Positions 43,274 to 52,028 are shown, numbered from the stretch's first letter. The stretch is 64,000 nucleotides of DNA from Actinopolyspora lacussalsi (GCA_030803735.1 JAURUC010000001.1:4216001-4280000), one strand, 5' to 3'. A program made the numbers and translations. Notes: generated by a model not told the origin, from the sequence alone.

Positions 43274-43957
43274 TCAGCGGATGTCGAGCTGCTGACCCGG
43301 GAAGATCAGGTCGGCGCTCTCCAGGACGTCGCTGTTGCGCTCGTAGATGTCCTGGTAGTTCACGCCGAACCGCTGACCGATCTCGCTCAGCGTGTCGCCG
43401 GAGCGGACGGTGTAGTCGGCGCCGTTCGAGCGCACCGTGGACTGCTGGGACTGCTGCCCGGAGTCCGACTCGGTCTCGGCGGGCTGCTCCTGTTTCGGGG
43501 CGGATTCCTGTTTCGGGGCGGATTTCTGCGGCGCGGCTGCCTGCTCCTGGGCGGCGGAGTCCTCGGAGACGGTGCCCTCGTTCCCGGTGCTGCCGCTGAC
43601 CCAGTTGGTCTTGGCGGTGCAGCCCGGCCAGGCACCGGGACCCTGCTGGGCCAGTACCTTCTTGGCGATGGCGATCTGCTCGGCACGGCTGGCCTGGTGG
43701 GCGTTCGGGGCGTACTGGTCACCGCCGAAGGCCGACCACGTCGAAGGGGTGAACTGCAGGCCGCCGTAGAAACCGTTGCCGGTGTTGATGTGCCAGTCAC
43801 CGCTGGACTCGCACTGGGCGAGCTCGTCCCAGTCCGCGGCACTGGCCGGAGCGGCGACCGCGAGCGGCGTGGCCACCACAGCACCCGCGACGGCCACCCT
43901 GGCGGCGTTGCGAGTGAAATTCGACGACTTACGGTGCTTGCCCTTGTAACGAGCCAT
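43274..43957 (-). CDS. rpf: Resuscitation-promoting factor (Rpf) with LysM domain
   Basis: This 227-residue secreted muralytic enzyme has signal peptide 1-40 (basic start, hydrophobic core, AxA cut before ADWDEL), an Rpf lysozyme-like domain (about 41-115; WDELAQCESSGDWHINTGN with catalytic Glu50, TPSTWSAFGG, and a disulfide-forming Cys in WPGC), a Gln/Ser/Glu-rich linker and a C-terminal LysM domain (about 178-227) for peptidoglycan binding. Rpfs cleave peptidoglycan and promote growth or resuscitation. GGAGAGAG lies eight bases before ATG 43957. Its leader looks like a c-di-AMP riboswitch with a CRP-type site upstream. Confidence 0.97.
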   Translation of the reverse strand: MARYKGKHRKSSNFTRNAARVAVAGAVVATPLAVAAPASAADWDELAQCESSGDWHINTGNGFYGGLQFTPSTWSAFGGDQYAPNAHQASRAEQIAIAKKVLAQQGPGAWPGCTAKTNWVSGSTGNEGTVSEDSAAQEQAAAPQKSAPKQESAPKQEQPAETESDSGQQSQQSTVRSNGADYTVRSGDTLSEIGQRFGVNYQDIYERNSDVLESADLIFPGQQLDIR

Positions 43958-43965
43958 GTCCCTCT

Positions 43966-44112
43966 CTCCTGCCGCGCCTGCGGGAGTTCCGACGGCTCCG
44001 AAGGGAACCCGGATTCCGTGGAGTTTCGGGGGACTCCAACGGTTTCCCGTCCCTGCCCGGTTTCGTTTCGTTCGGGGGTAGGAAGCCCGCCGGGCAGAGC
44101 TCGGCGCTGCGG
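43966..44112 (-). ncRNA. Probable ydaO/yuaA c-di-AMP riboswitch in the rpf leader
   Basis: On the minus strand the leader contains CAGCGCCGAGCTCTGCCCGG, GGGACGGGAAACCGTT and CCGTCGGAACTCCCGCAGGC, in the order and spacing of conserved parts of the ydaO aptamer (5' CGCCGA element, GGGAACCG, and CCGTCAGCTAAC-CGTAGGC). This riboswitch class is known to precede rpf and other cell-wall hydrolase genes in actinobacteria and lowers expression when c-di-AMP is high. I judged it by eye and did not fold it. Confidence 0.6.
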
Positions 44113-44201
44113 ACTTCCCGGTTTCTCGTTGTTCCGGTCGGTTCGGGGCCGACCGATGGGAACAGTACGTAATCGCGCAAGCGAACGGAAACTTAATGGA
44201 A

Positions 44202-44217
44202 TGTGACGCTAGTCACA
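44202..44217 (-). promoter_or_regulatory. CRP/GlxR-type site in the rpf promoter
   Basis: TGTGACGCTAGTCACA is a perfect match to TGTGA-N6-TCACA. On the minus strand a possible -10, TACTGT (44162-44167), places the site at about -55, a position used for activation. Mycobacterial rpfA and corynebacterial rpf genes are known CRP/GlxR targets. Confidence 0.8.
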
Positions 44218-44717
44218 GTAACATGACTTCGGGGTCACTCGATCAGGGGTATTTGTGCAGCGCACAGCGTTGTTATCAAGCCGTTTCCGAGTCGATATCG
44301 ATCACTCGCGGTGAGGTCTGAGTCACCTTTGCGGACCCGGCTTCGACCGCACAGATCCAGTGTGGTAGTTCCATCCTGTCATTTTTCGCCGCCGTGTGGA
44401 AGGAAGTTGCGCGACGGACGGTTTCGCCACTCTTAGCTATTCGGTGGTCGCGAAGCGCGATCGAAAACGGTTCATCGGGTGATCCGTCACCCGGTTGTGG
44501 AATGCGGAAGATGTGGCGCCGGAAAGGCTGCTGTGAGATCCCGGTAAAATCACACAAAAGAGTTAGGCAGACACGCCGAGACATAGCCTCCGGCGTGTCG
44601 GTTCCTCGCCGCTGTTGTGCCCAGCCCGGGGTTCCCGGCCGGTGGTTCCCGGCCGGCGGTCGACAGCAACTGGTGGAGAGCCGAGGTGTCGGTCGGATCA
44701 TCGGGACGCGGACCCGC
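44218..44717. other. Intergenic region between rpf and moaD
   Basis: About 500 bp with mixed base composition. Open frames here lack ribosome binding sites and codon bias. It may contain additional upstream control of rpf. No feature recognised beyond the CRP site at its edge. Confidence 0.5.
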
Positions 44718-45059
44718 TCAGCCGCCCGCGAACGGTGGCAACACGTCGAACTCGGCCCCGTCCGGAACCGACACGGTCTCGTCCCGCACGGCCACCCCGT
44801 CGAGCAGGAAACCGCACGCTCCGACGACCCGGGCCAACGGTTCCTCGTGCGTTGCCAGCACGGCTCGGACCACGTCGGCCGCGGACACCGGCACGTCAAC
44901 GGCGCTCGGGCTCACCCGCAGCGTCTCCTCCGCGACCCCGGCCGCCGCACGGGCACCCGCGAAGTACCGCACCCGCACCGCGACCGTCGTCGCCGCGGCG
45001 GAGCCCGTCGGCGGGGGATCCGGTGGGACGAGCTGTGTTTCCTGCCGGTCGTCCATCAT
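44718..45059 (-). CDS. moaD: Molybdopterin synthase small subunit MoaD
   Basis: This 113-residue ubiquitin-fold sulfur carrier forms molybdopterin synthase with the MoaE domain encoded at 41053-42039. The C-terminus ends ...DVLPPFAGG, with the Gly-Gly that becomes a thiocarboxylate. The first 28 residues (Pro/Thr-rich, MMDDRQETQLVPPDPP) are an extension beyond the usual 80-85 residue domain. Two tandem ATGs at 45059 and 45056 follow AAGGA. The moaA gene is upstream on the same strand with a gap of 122 bp. Confidence 0.92.
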   Translation of the reverse strand: MMDDRQETQLVPPDPPPTGSAAATTVAVRVRYFAGARAAAGVAEETLRVSPSAVDVPVSAADVVRAVLATHEEPLARVVGACGFLLDGVAVRDETVSVPDGAEFDVLPPFAGG

Positions 45060-45181
45060 CGGCCGAGGAGTCCTTTCGGGATGCCGTGTCGGCTCGTGGA
45101 GATGCCGTGTCGGCTCGGAGGTCCGGACACGCGCCGGTCGGCGCCTGCCGAACCACCGAGCGAGTAACGCGTCGAGAGGTT

Positions 45182-46240
45182 CTAACCGCCGATCGAGCTC
45201 ATCGGGCGGGAAGGCTGCGCGAAGCCCTCCTCGTCCATGCCGTGCCCCGCGGCCTTGGCCCACATGGTCTCTCGCCACAGTCGGGCGAGTTCCTCGTTGT
45301 CGGCGCCCTCCCGCATCGGTTCGCGCAGGTTGGTCTCGGTCTGCGAGAACAGGCAGGAGCGCAGCTGCCCGTCGGCCGTCAGCCTGGTGCGGTCGCACGT
45401 GGCGCAGAACGGCCTGGTGACCGAGCCGATCACTCCGACCGTCGCGGGGCCGCCGTCGACGAGCCAGCGTTCGGCCGGAGCCGAACCGCGTTCGGCGCTG
45501 TACGGGGTGAGGGTGAACTCCTCACCCAGCATCCGCAGGATCTCGTCCGCGGTGATCATCTCCTCGCGGTCCCAGCCGTGTTGCGGATCCAGCGGCATCT
45601 GTTCGATGAACCGCAGCTGGTAGTCCCGTTCCAGGCAGAACCGCAGCAGATCGCAGGCCTCGTGATCGTTGGTGTTCCGCAGCAGTACGGCGTTGACCTT
45701 CACCGGTTCCAGTCCGGACTCCTTGGCCGCACGCAGTCCGTCCAGCACGTCGTCGAACCGGTCCCGGCGCGTCAGCCGGTGGAACGTCTCCCGGTCCAGG
45801 GTGTCCAGCGAGATGTTCACTCGGTCGAGCCCCGCCGTGGCCAGCTGGTCGGCGAACCTGCCCAGGTTGATGCCGTTGGTGGTCAGCGAGGTCTTGGGAG
45901 CCCGCGGCAACTCGCTGGTGGCGGTGATGATGTCCACCAGGTCCTGCCGCAGCAGCGGTTCACCACCGGTGAAGCGCACGTTGGTCACCCCGAGTTCGCG
46001 TACCGCGAGCTCGATGAGCCGGATCATCTCCCCGGTGTCGAGCATCTCGGAGCGCTTCATCCACGGCAAGCCCTCGGCGGGCATGCAGTAGGTGCAGCGC
46101 AGATTGCACTTGTCTATCAGGGACACCCGCAGGTCGGTCGCGATCCGTCCGAAGCGGTCGACCAGGTACGGCGTATCCGGACGCGCCGACGTGTCGATCG
46201 TCCGGCGGGCGACCGGGATGCCCAGGTCCACGGAAGTCAC
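45182..46240 (-). CDS. moaA: GTP 3',8-cyclase MoaA
   Basis: This 352-residue radical SAM enzyme converts GTP to the first pterin intermediate of molybdopterin. The N-terminal cluster motif is CNLRCTYC (Cys45, Cys49, Cys52). The C-terminal cluster is supplied by the CATC and SCLF cysteines in FCATCDRTRLTADGQLRSC. The essential Gly-Gly at the C-terminus is present (SSIGG). GTG 46240 gives the usual actinobacterial start (TSVDLGIPV). TTG 46261 is possible. No ribosome binding site is visible at either. It is divergent from the HTH-TOBE regulator gene. Confidence 0.96.
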   Translation of the reverse strand: MTSVDLGIPVARRTIDTSARPDTPYLVDRFGRIATDLRVSLIDKCNLRCTYCMPAEGLPWMKRSEMLDTGEMIRLIELAVRELGVTNVRFTGGEPLLRQDLVDIITATSELPRAPKTSLTTNGINLGRFADQLATAGLDRVNISLDTLDRETFHRLTRRDRFDDVLDGLRAAKESGLEPVKVNAVLLRNTNDHEACDLLRFCLERDYQLRFIEQMPLDPQHGWDREEMITADEILRMLGEEFTLTPYSAERGSAPAERWLVDGGPATVGVIGSVTRPFCATCDRTRLTADGQLRSCLFSQTETNLREPMREGADNEELARLWRETMWAKAAGHGMDEEGFAQPSRPMSSIGG

Positions 46241-46341
46241 ACCGTTCAGCGTAACCGCCAAGTCGGGGCGAATTCGATCGCGCGAAACGGTTTTGTGCCG
46301 GTGCGCTCAATCGGTAAGGCCGCGACCGCGTGTGGTTCGGA

Positions 46342-46425
46342 GAAAAACACGAAAACTTCTTTATTCCGTGAAAGCGGAACAAAACCCCTGGATCGAACCG
46401 CATTCGCGAGTTTAACGTGTTTTTC
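46342..46425. promoter_or_regulatory. Inverted repeat overlapping the start of the HTH-TOBE gene
   Basis: Perfect 10-bp arms GAAAAACACG (46342-46351) and CGTGTTTTTC (46416-46425) lie 64 bp apart. The second covers the GTG start codon of the HTH-TOBE gene. The A/T-rich intergenic region (46262-46416) also serves moaA. The spacing would suit two half-sites bound by a dimeric or looping regulator, possibly the HTH-TOBE protein itself. Confidence 0.4.
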
Positions 46426-46830
46426 GTGCCGCAATATCGTGTTTCCGAGGTAGCGGAACTGCTCGGCGTCAGCGACGACACCGTTCGACGCTGGGTGGAC
46501 GCGCAGCAACTGCCCGCCGAGTCGGACGGTTCCGGTCGCCTGGTGGTCGAGGGCTCGGCGCTGGCCGGGTTCGCCCGCGCCAGAGCCAGAGCCGCCCGTG
46601 ACCCCTCCGGGATCGAGCGCTCCGCGCGCAACCGCTTCGTCGGGCTGGTCACCGAGGTCACCTCGGACACCGTCATGTCGCAGGTCGAGCTCCAGTGCGG
46701 GTCCCAGCGGGTGGTTTCGCTGTTGAGCACCGAAGCGGTGACCGACCTCGGGCTCCGCCCGGGGGTGCTGGCGGTGGCCGTGGTCAAGTCCACCGCCGTG
46801 GTAATCGAGACCCCCGGAGGTGGGCAATGA
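46417..46830 (+). CDS. HTH-TOBE molybdate-responsive regulator or molbindin
   Basis: This 137-residue protein has an N-terminal MerR/excisionase-like helix-turn-helix (about 5-55: RVSEVAELLGVSDDTVRRWV) and a C-terminal TOBE/Mop domain (about 70-135: SARNRFVGLVTEVTSDTVMSQVEL) that binds molybdate. It is the likely functional counterpart of ModE, controlling modABC and perhaps moaA. The order of domains fits a small actinobacterial family next to mod genes. GTG 46417 has no ribosome binding site, and the transcript may be leaderless. Its stop overlaps modA (ATGA). Confidence 0.9.
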   Translation: MFFVPQYRVSEVAELLGVSDDTVRRWVDAQQLPAESDGSGRLVVEGSALAGFARARARAARDPSGIERSARNRFVGLVTEVTSDTVMSQVELQCGSQRVVSLLSTEAVTDLGLRPGVLAVAVVKSTAVVIETPGGGQ

Positions 46831-47591
46831 ACCGCACGCCTCGCGGCGCGGCTCCGACGGCGGTGCTGGTGGTCCTGCTGTCCCTGCTCAGTGGCTGCGG
46901 TGCCGCGTCGGGCGATCGGAACACCCTGACGGTACTGGCCGCGGCCTCACTGACCGAACCCTTCCGCGAGATCGGCGACGAGTTCTCGAAGCGCGCCCCC
47001 GAAGTCGACATCCGGTTCAACTTCCAGGGCTCCTCGCTGCTGGCGGAGCAGATCAGGCAGGGCAGCGGCGGTGACGTGTTCGCCTCCGCGAACACCGACA
47101 TGATGGCCAGGGTCCGCGGGGCCGACGCGCTCGCGGGTGAACCCCACACCTTCGCCACCAACCAACTGGCCATAGTGGTCCCGCCGGGCAATCCGGCGGG
47201 AGTCGAGTCGCTCGCCGACCTCACCGACTCCGACACCTCGCTCGTCGTCTGCGCCCCGCGGGTGCCGTGCGGTTCGGCCACCGAACAGGTCGAGTCCGCC
47301 TCCGGCGTGCGGCTCGACCCGGTCAGTGAGGAGAGCGACGTCAAGAACGTGCTGCACAAGGTCGTCGCGGGTGAGGCCGACGCCGGACTCGTCTACGTCA
47401 CCGACGCCGGTTCCGCTGGTGACGAGGTCGAGGCGATCGACTTCCCGACCTCCGACGAGGTGACCAACGAGTACCCGATCGCCCGCCTGGCCGCGGCGGA
47501 GCACCCGGAACTCGCCGGCCGGTTCGTCGAATTCGTGCGCGGTGAACGGGGACAGCGGATCCTCGGCGAGTACGGCTTCGGTGCGCCGTGA
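46827..47591 (+). CDS. modA: Molybdate-binding lipoprotein ModA
   Basis: This 254-residue lipoprotein has signal peptide and lipobox LLSGC (Cys24). The mature part has the ModA pattern: TVLAAASLTEPFREIGDEF, FNFQGSSLLAEQI, GDVFASANTDMM and FATNQLAIVVPPGNP. It captures molybdate or tungstate outside the membrane and passes it to ModB. GGAGG precedes ATG 46827. The gene overlaps both the regulator gene and modB by four bases, placing them in one operon. Confidence 0.96.
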   Translation: MNRTPRGAAPTAVLVVLLSLLSGCGAASGDRNTLTVLAAASLTEPFREIGDEFSKRAPEVDIRFNFQGSSLLAEQIRQGSGGDVFASANTDMMARVRGADALAGEPHTFATNQLAIVVPPGNPAGVESLADLTDSDTSLVVCAPRVPCGSATEQVESASGVRLDPVSEESDVKNVLHKVVAGEADAGLVYVTDAGSAGDEVEAIDFPTSDEVTNEYPIARLAAAEHPELAGRFVEFVRGERGQRILGEYGFGAP

Positions 47592-48433
47592 GCGAATCGG
47601 GGCCACGACGCATCCGTCTCCCCGCTCGGCGCGCACGTGGCGGGGAGCGGCCGGTGGGGGTCCCCCTGCCGCTGCGGCTTCCCGCCCTGCTGGCGCTGGC
47701 GCTGATCGTGCTGCCGGTGCTCGGGCTGTTCGCCCGTATCGACCCCGGACGGTTGCCCGCGCTGCTCACCAGCTCGACCGCGCTGACCGCGCTGGAGCTG
47801 TCGGTGCGGACCGCGCTGACGGCGACCGTGCTGGCACTGCTGCTCGGCGGACCGCTGGCCGTGGTGCTGGCGCGTTCCCGCTTTCCCGGGCTGCGATTCG
47901 TGCGCGGGTGCGTGCTGCTGCCGCTGGTGCTGCCCCCGGTGGTCGGCGGGCTGGCACTGCTCTACCTGCTGGGCCGCACCGGCTCCCTCGGCGGACCGCT
48001 GCGCGACTGGTTCGGACTGACCCTGCCGTACACCACCACCGCCGTGGTGCTGGCGCAGACCTTCGTCGCCATGCCGTTCCTGGTGGTGAGCCTGGAAGGA
48101 GCGCTGCGCGCGGCGGGAACCGAGTACGAGCGGGTCTCGGCCACCCTGGGGGCCGGGCCGTGGCTGACCTTCCGGCGCGTCACACTGCCCATGCTGCTTC
48201 CCCCGCTGGGGTCCGGCCTGGTACTGACCTTCGCACGCGCGCTCGGCGAGTTCGGGGCCACCATCACCTTCGCGGGGAGCCTGCGCGGCACCACACGGAC
48301 GCTGCCGCTGGCCATCTACACCGAAGCGCAGGCCGACGTGGATGCCGCCGTGGCGATGTCGTTGCTGCTGGTGGCCATCGCCCTGTTGGTCATCCTCGTC
48401 GCCCGACCGAAGGCGGTGGAAGGACGTGCCTGA
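47588..48433 (+). CDS. modB: Molybdate ABC permease ModB
   Basis: This 281-residue membrane permease has about six transmembrane helices after a basic N-terminus (RRIRLPARRARGGERP). The EAA-type cytoplasmic loop is AAGTEYERVSATLGAGPWLTFRRVTLPM, and ALGEFGATITFAG marks the molybdate class. GTG 47588 overlaps modA (GTGA). It forms the homodimeric channel energised by ModC. Confidence 0.96.
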   Translation: MSESGPRRIRLPARRARGGERPVGVPLPLRLPALLALALIVLPVLGLFARIDPGRLPALLTSSTALTALELSVRTALTATVLALLLGGPLAVVLARSRFPGLRFVRGCVLLPLVLPPVVGGLALLYLLGRTGSLGGPLRDWFGLTLPYTTTAVVLAQTFVAMPFLVVSLEGALRAAGTEYERVSATLGAGPWLTFRRVTLPMLLPPLGSGLVLTFARALGEFGATITFAGSLRGTTRTLPLAIYTEAQADVDAAVAMSLLLVAIALLVILVARPKAVEGRA

Positions 48434-49643
48434 CCTTAACGACGGCCCTGATCGTACCGACGGGTCCGGCCCTACCGACGGTTCCGAGCTCACGGGGGAC
48501 GCCACCGTGCCCTCCCCGGCGAACCCGCCCGGCGGGGGAGAGGCCCCCGAGGGGAGCGGGCTGGTCGCCGAGGTTCGCCTGCGGCACGGCGATTTCACGC
48601 TCGAACTGGCCTGCCGAGTGCCCCCCGGTGAAGTGCTGGCCGTGCTCGGCCCGAACGGGGCGGGCAAGTCCACGCTGCTGACCGCGCTGACCGGCTCCGT
48701 TCGCCCGGAACAAGGCAGGATCCGGCTCGCGGACCACACCTGGCTGGACACCCGACGTCGGATCGACGTCCCCACCCACCGCCGCGGCGTCGGACTGCTC
48801 GCCCAGCGGGCGATGCTGTTCCCGCACCTCACAGCGCTGGACAACGTGGCATTCGGGATACGCGCCTCGGGCTCCCGGAGGAAACCGGCACGGCGCGCCG
48901 CGCTGGAGTGGCTGCGGCGAACCGAGGCCGGCGATCTCGGTGACCGCGAACCGTCCGAGCTTTCCGGCGGACAGGCGCAGCGGGTCGCACTGGCACGGGC
49001 GCTGGCTGCCGAGCCCGAACTGTTGCTGCTCGACGAGCCACTGTCCGCGTTGGACGTGGCTGCGGCTCCCGCGATGCGGGGGCTGCTGCACCGGGTGCTG
49101 GGGCAGCAGCGACGGCCCTGCGTGCTCGTGACGCACGACGTGCTCGACGCGGTGGTGCTCGCTGACCGGGTTCTGGTGCTCGACCGGGGTGCCGTGGTCG
49201 AGCAGGGCAGCACCCACCGGGTGCTGTCCCGCCCCAGGACCGCGTTCACCGCGCGGATCGCCGGTCTCAACCTGATCACCGGCACCGCCACCGGCGAGAC
49301 CGTACGGACACCGCGGGGCAGGGCGCTCCACGGCAGCGCGGCCGAACCGACCACTCCCGGAGAACCCGCCGCCGCCGTGTTCCCACCGACGGCGGTGGCG
49401 GTGCATCCCCACGCGCCCGAGGGGAGTCCGCGCAACGCGATCCCGGTACGGGTGGTCGGTATGGAACCCCGTGGCGACGCGATCAGGCTTCGCGGCGAGA
49501 CCGACCCGCACGACTCGGAGGCCGCACTGGCCGCCGACATCACCCCCGCCGCCGTCGCCGAACTGGGGCTGCGGATCGGAGACGAGGTTTTTTTCGCGGT
49601 CAAGGCCACTGAAGTAGCCATACACCCGGTTTCCGGTGGATGA
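48426..49643 (+). CDS. modC: Molybdate ABC ATPase ModC
   Basis: This 405-residue ATPase has a disordered acidic leader (1-45), Walker A GPNGAGKST (75-83), signature LSGGQAQR, Walker B LLLLDEPLSALD, and a C-terminal TOBE/Mop region (RVVGMEPRGDAIRLRGE, then DITPAAVAELGLRIGD) that senses molybdate and can inhibit the transporter. GTG 48426 overlaps the end of modB by eight bases. The leader makes it longer than typical ModC (about 360). Confidence 0.95.
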   Translation: MPDLNDGPDRTDGSGPTDGSELTGDATVPSPANPPGGGEAPEGSGLVAEVRLRHGDFTLELACRVPPGEVLAVLGPNGAGKSTLLTALTGSVRPEQGRIRLADHTWLDTRRRIDVPTHRRGVGLLAQRAMLFPHLTALDNVAFGIRASGSRRKPARRAALEWLRRTEAGDLGDREPSELSGGQAQRVALARALAAEPELLLLDEPLSALDVAAAPAMRGLLHRVLGQQRRPCVLVTHDVLDAVVLADRVLVLDRGAVVEQGSTHRVLSRPRTAFTARIAGLNLITGTATGETVRTPRGRALHGSAAEPTTPGEPAAAVFPPTAVAVHPHAPEGSPRNAIPVRVVGMEPRGDAIRLRGETDPHDSEAALAADITPAAVAELGLRIGDEVFFAVKATEVAIHPVSGG

Positions 49644-49650
49644 TCGAGGG

Positions 49651-50442
49651 GTGACTGAGATATCCCCCTGGACCTACCTGATGGACATGGACGGCGTGCT
49701 GGTGCACGAGGAACACATGGTTCCCGGTGCGAACGAGTTCCTCGCCGACCTGCACGAACACGGGCTCCCCTTCATGGTGTTCACCAACAACTCCGTCTAC
49801 ACCAGGCGAGACCTGCGGGCGCGGCTGCAACGCAGCGGGTTGGACGTGCCGGAGTCGTCGATCTGGACCTCCGCGCTGGCCACCGCGCAGTTCCTGGACC
49901 AGCAGCGCCCCGGTGGCTCCGCCTACGTGGTGGGCGAGTCCGGACTGACCACGGCGCTGCACGACATCGGCTACGTGCTCACCGACCGCGACCCCGACTA
50001 CGTGGTGCTCGGCGAGACCCGCACCTACAGCTTCGAGGCGATCACCAAGGCCATCCGGCTCGTCGAGGGCGGTGCCCGGTTCATCGCGACCAACCCGGAC
50101 GAGAAGGGACCCAGCCGGGAGGGAACGCTGCCCGCCACGGGAGCGGTCGCCGCGCTCATCGAGCGGGTGACCGGGCGCGAGCCCTACTACATCGGCAAAC
50201 CGAACCCGCTGATGATGCGTTCGGCGCTGCGGGAGCTCAAGGCCCACTCGGAGAACACCCTGATGATCGGTGACCGGATGGACACCGATGTCCGCTCCGG
50301 ACTGGAGTCGGGGTTGCAGACCATCCTGGTGCTGTCCGGAATCTCGGACCGCGACACCGCCGAGCACTTCCCGTACCGCCCCACCAAGGTCATCGACTCC
50401 GTGGCGGACCTGGCCGGGCGGGTGGCCAACCCCTTCGACTGA
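49651..50442 (+). CDS. HAD-superfamily phosphatase, NagD/HAD-IIA type
   Basis: This 263-residue cytoplasmic phosphatase has motif I MDMDGVLVHE (nucleophile Asp12, acid Asp14), motif II TNNS, and motif IV GDRMDTDVRSGLESGL. A C2 cap domain lies between. NagD-type enzymes dephosphorylate nucleoside monophosphates and sugar phosphates, though the physiological substrate is often unknown. The start GTG 49651 lies just after modC. GTG 49636 is an alternative that overlaps modC. It may be read through from the mod operon. Confidence 0.93.
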   Translation: MTEISPWTYLMDMDGVLVHEEHMVPGANEFLADLHEHGLPFMVFTNNSVYTRRDLRARLQRSGLDVPESSIWTSALATAQFLDQQRPGGSAYVVGESGLTTALHDIGYVLTDRDPDYVVLGETRTYSFEAITKAIRLVEGGARFIATNPDEKGPSREGTLPATGAVAALIERVTGREPYYIGKPNPLMMRSALRELKAHSENTLMIGDRMDTDVRSGLESGLQTILVLSGISDRDTAEHFPYRPTKVIDSVADLAGRVANPFD

Positions 50443-50717
50443 TCGTGATCGGTTCGTCCTCGATCTGGCGCGCCGGACCGGGGTACTCCGCCCGGGCGGT
50501 CGTACGCGGCACGAGCCCGAGCGGGCACCCGTTCGTCACGTCGGAGCCCGCACGACAGCGCCCGAGGGGAGGCCGCGGCGGTGCCGAACACCAGGGGCGG
50601 GTGTCGGCGCTGCCGCGCCGATCGTGCTCGTTCGACGTTCCCGGGCTGTCGGAACCGCGAAGCGACTGGCTGCTCGCGGCGGCTCGACCGGGAGCCGAGC
50701 GCGCGCCGCACCGACCG

Positions 50718-51119
50718 TCACCGACGCGGCACCAGCGCGTGGGCGTCGTCGGTGTCCACGATCCGCTTGCCGAACGGCACCAGCGAGACGGGGACGAGCT
50801 TGAAGCTGGCGACACCCAGCGGGATCCCGATGATCGTCAGGCACATCGCCACTCCCGTGGTGATGTGTCCCAGCGCCAGCCACCAGCCTGCCAGGATGAT
50901 CCACAGCACGTTGCCGATCGCCGAGAACGCCCCCGAGCCGTGTTCGTCGACCAGTCGCCGACCGAAGGGCCACAGCGCGAAGTTCGCCATCCGGAACGAG
51001 GCGATGCCGAACGGGATGCCGATGATCGTCACGCACAGCAGTATCCCGGCGAAGACGTAGCCGAGCGCCATCCAGAGGCCGCTGAGCACCAGCCAGACGA
51101 TGTTGAGAAGCAGTCGCAT
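50718..51119 (-). CDS. YccF-domain inner membrane protein
   Basis: This 133-residue membrane protein has a duplicated YccF unit: NIVWLVLSGLWMALGYVFAG, then the CVTIIGIPFGIASFRMA block, and again NVLWIILAGWWLALGHITTG with CLTIIGIPLGVASFKL. About four helices are predicted, with cytoplasmic WPFGRR and PFGKRI loops. The function is unknown. The M. tuberculosis counterpart (Rv0870c) is also near moaA and the cold-shock gene. A 275-bp gap before it (50443-50717) holds nothing recognisable. Confidence 0.93.
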   Translation of the reverse strand: MRLLLNIVWLVLSGLWMALGYVFAGILLCVTIIGIPFGIASFRMANFALWPFGRRLVDEHGSGAFSAIGNVLWIILAGWWLALGHITTGVAMCLTIIGIPLGVASFKLVPVSLVPFGKRIVDTDDAHALVPRR

Positions 51120-51245
51120 GACACCACGGTGCCAGCTCCCGGCGCGGGCCGGTTCGGGGAAGTCCCCCAGTTTTCCGGAGAACTTCCGGTTTCGCGGTCG
51201 GCTCGCACCGCCATCGGGCCTTCCGCCGCGCCGTTCGACGTGCCG

Positions 51246-52028
51246 TCACGCCGCGAGGGTTCCATCCAGCACGGTCACCGCACGGCCTCCCAGCGTTACC
51301 CGCCGACCTTCCAGCCGGGCCCGCACCGTTCCGCCGCGTGCCGATGCCTGCTCACCCACCAACTCCGTGCGTCCCAGCCGCTCCGCCCACCAGGGCGCCA
51401 GCGAACAGTGGGCCGAGCCCGTCACGTGATCCTCGGGCGCTCCCACGGCGGGAGCGAAGAACCTGCTGACGAAATCCACCTCCGGCCGGTCGCTCGCGGC
51501 GGTGACGATCACCCCGCGCTCGGCGATCCGCAGTACTTCCGAGAGGTCGGGGCGCAGCTCGCGCACCAGTCCCGCGTCGTCGAGGTGAACCAGCAGATCG
51601 GTGTCGCTGCGGGCCACGGCGATCACCCGCTCGGGGGCGACATCGCCGAGCGCGGCCACGACGGGGACGTCCTCGACGGGTTCGTTCGGTCGCAGCGGAA
51701 AGTCCATCTCCACCGTGCCGTCAGCGGCCACTTCGCAGCGCAGCTCACCGCCGCGGGTGTCGAACCGCTGCGAACCACCGAGCACGTGGGCGGTGGCGAG
51801 CGTGGCGTGCCCGCAGAGGTCCACTTCGGTGGTGGGGCTGAACCAGCGCAGTGGTTTCGCGGAGTGCTCGTCGACCCCGGTGACCACGAACGCGGTCTCG
51901 GCCTGGTTGAACTCGGACGCCACCGCTTGCATCCAGGCCGGATCGGCGGGTTCGTCGAGCAGCACGACCGCCGCCGGATTGCCGCTGAAGGGGGTGTCGG
52001 TGAAGGAGTCGACGAGGTAGCTCCGCAT
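51246..52028 (-). CDS. PhzF-family isomerase
   Basis: This 260-residue enzyme has the diaminopimelate-epimerase-like fold of PhzF. Both halves of the fold are visible: the GNPAAVVLLDEPADPAWMQ start, catalytic Glu in FNQAETAFV, CGHATLATAHVLG, and GAPEDHVTGSAHCSLAPWW near the C-terminus. Most members isomerise small carboxylic acids with unknown physiological substrates. No phenazine genes are nearby. ATG 52028 precedes VDSFTDTPFSGNP. It is transcribed divergently from the acyl-CoA synthetase gene. Confidence 0.93.
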   Translation of the reverse strand: MRSYLVDSFTDTPFSGNPAAVVLLDEPADPAWMQAVASEFNQAETAFVVTGVDEHSAKPLRWFSPTTEVDLCGHATLATAHVLGGSQRFDTRGGELRCEVAADGTVEMDFPLRPNEPVEDVPVVAALGDVAPERVIAVARSDTDLLVHLDDAGLVRELRPDLSEVLRIAERGVIVTAASDRPEVDFVSRFFAPAVGAPEDHVTGSAHCSLAPWWAERLGRTELVGEQASARGGTVRARLEGRRVTLGGRAVTVLDGTLAA

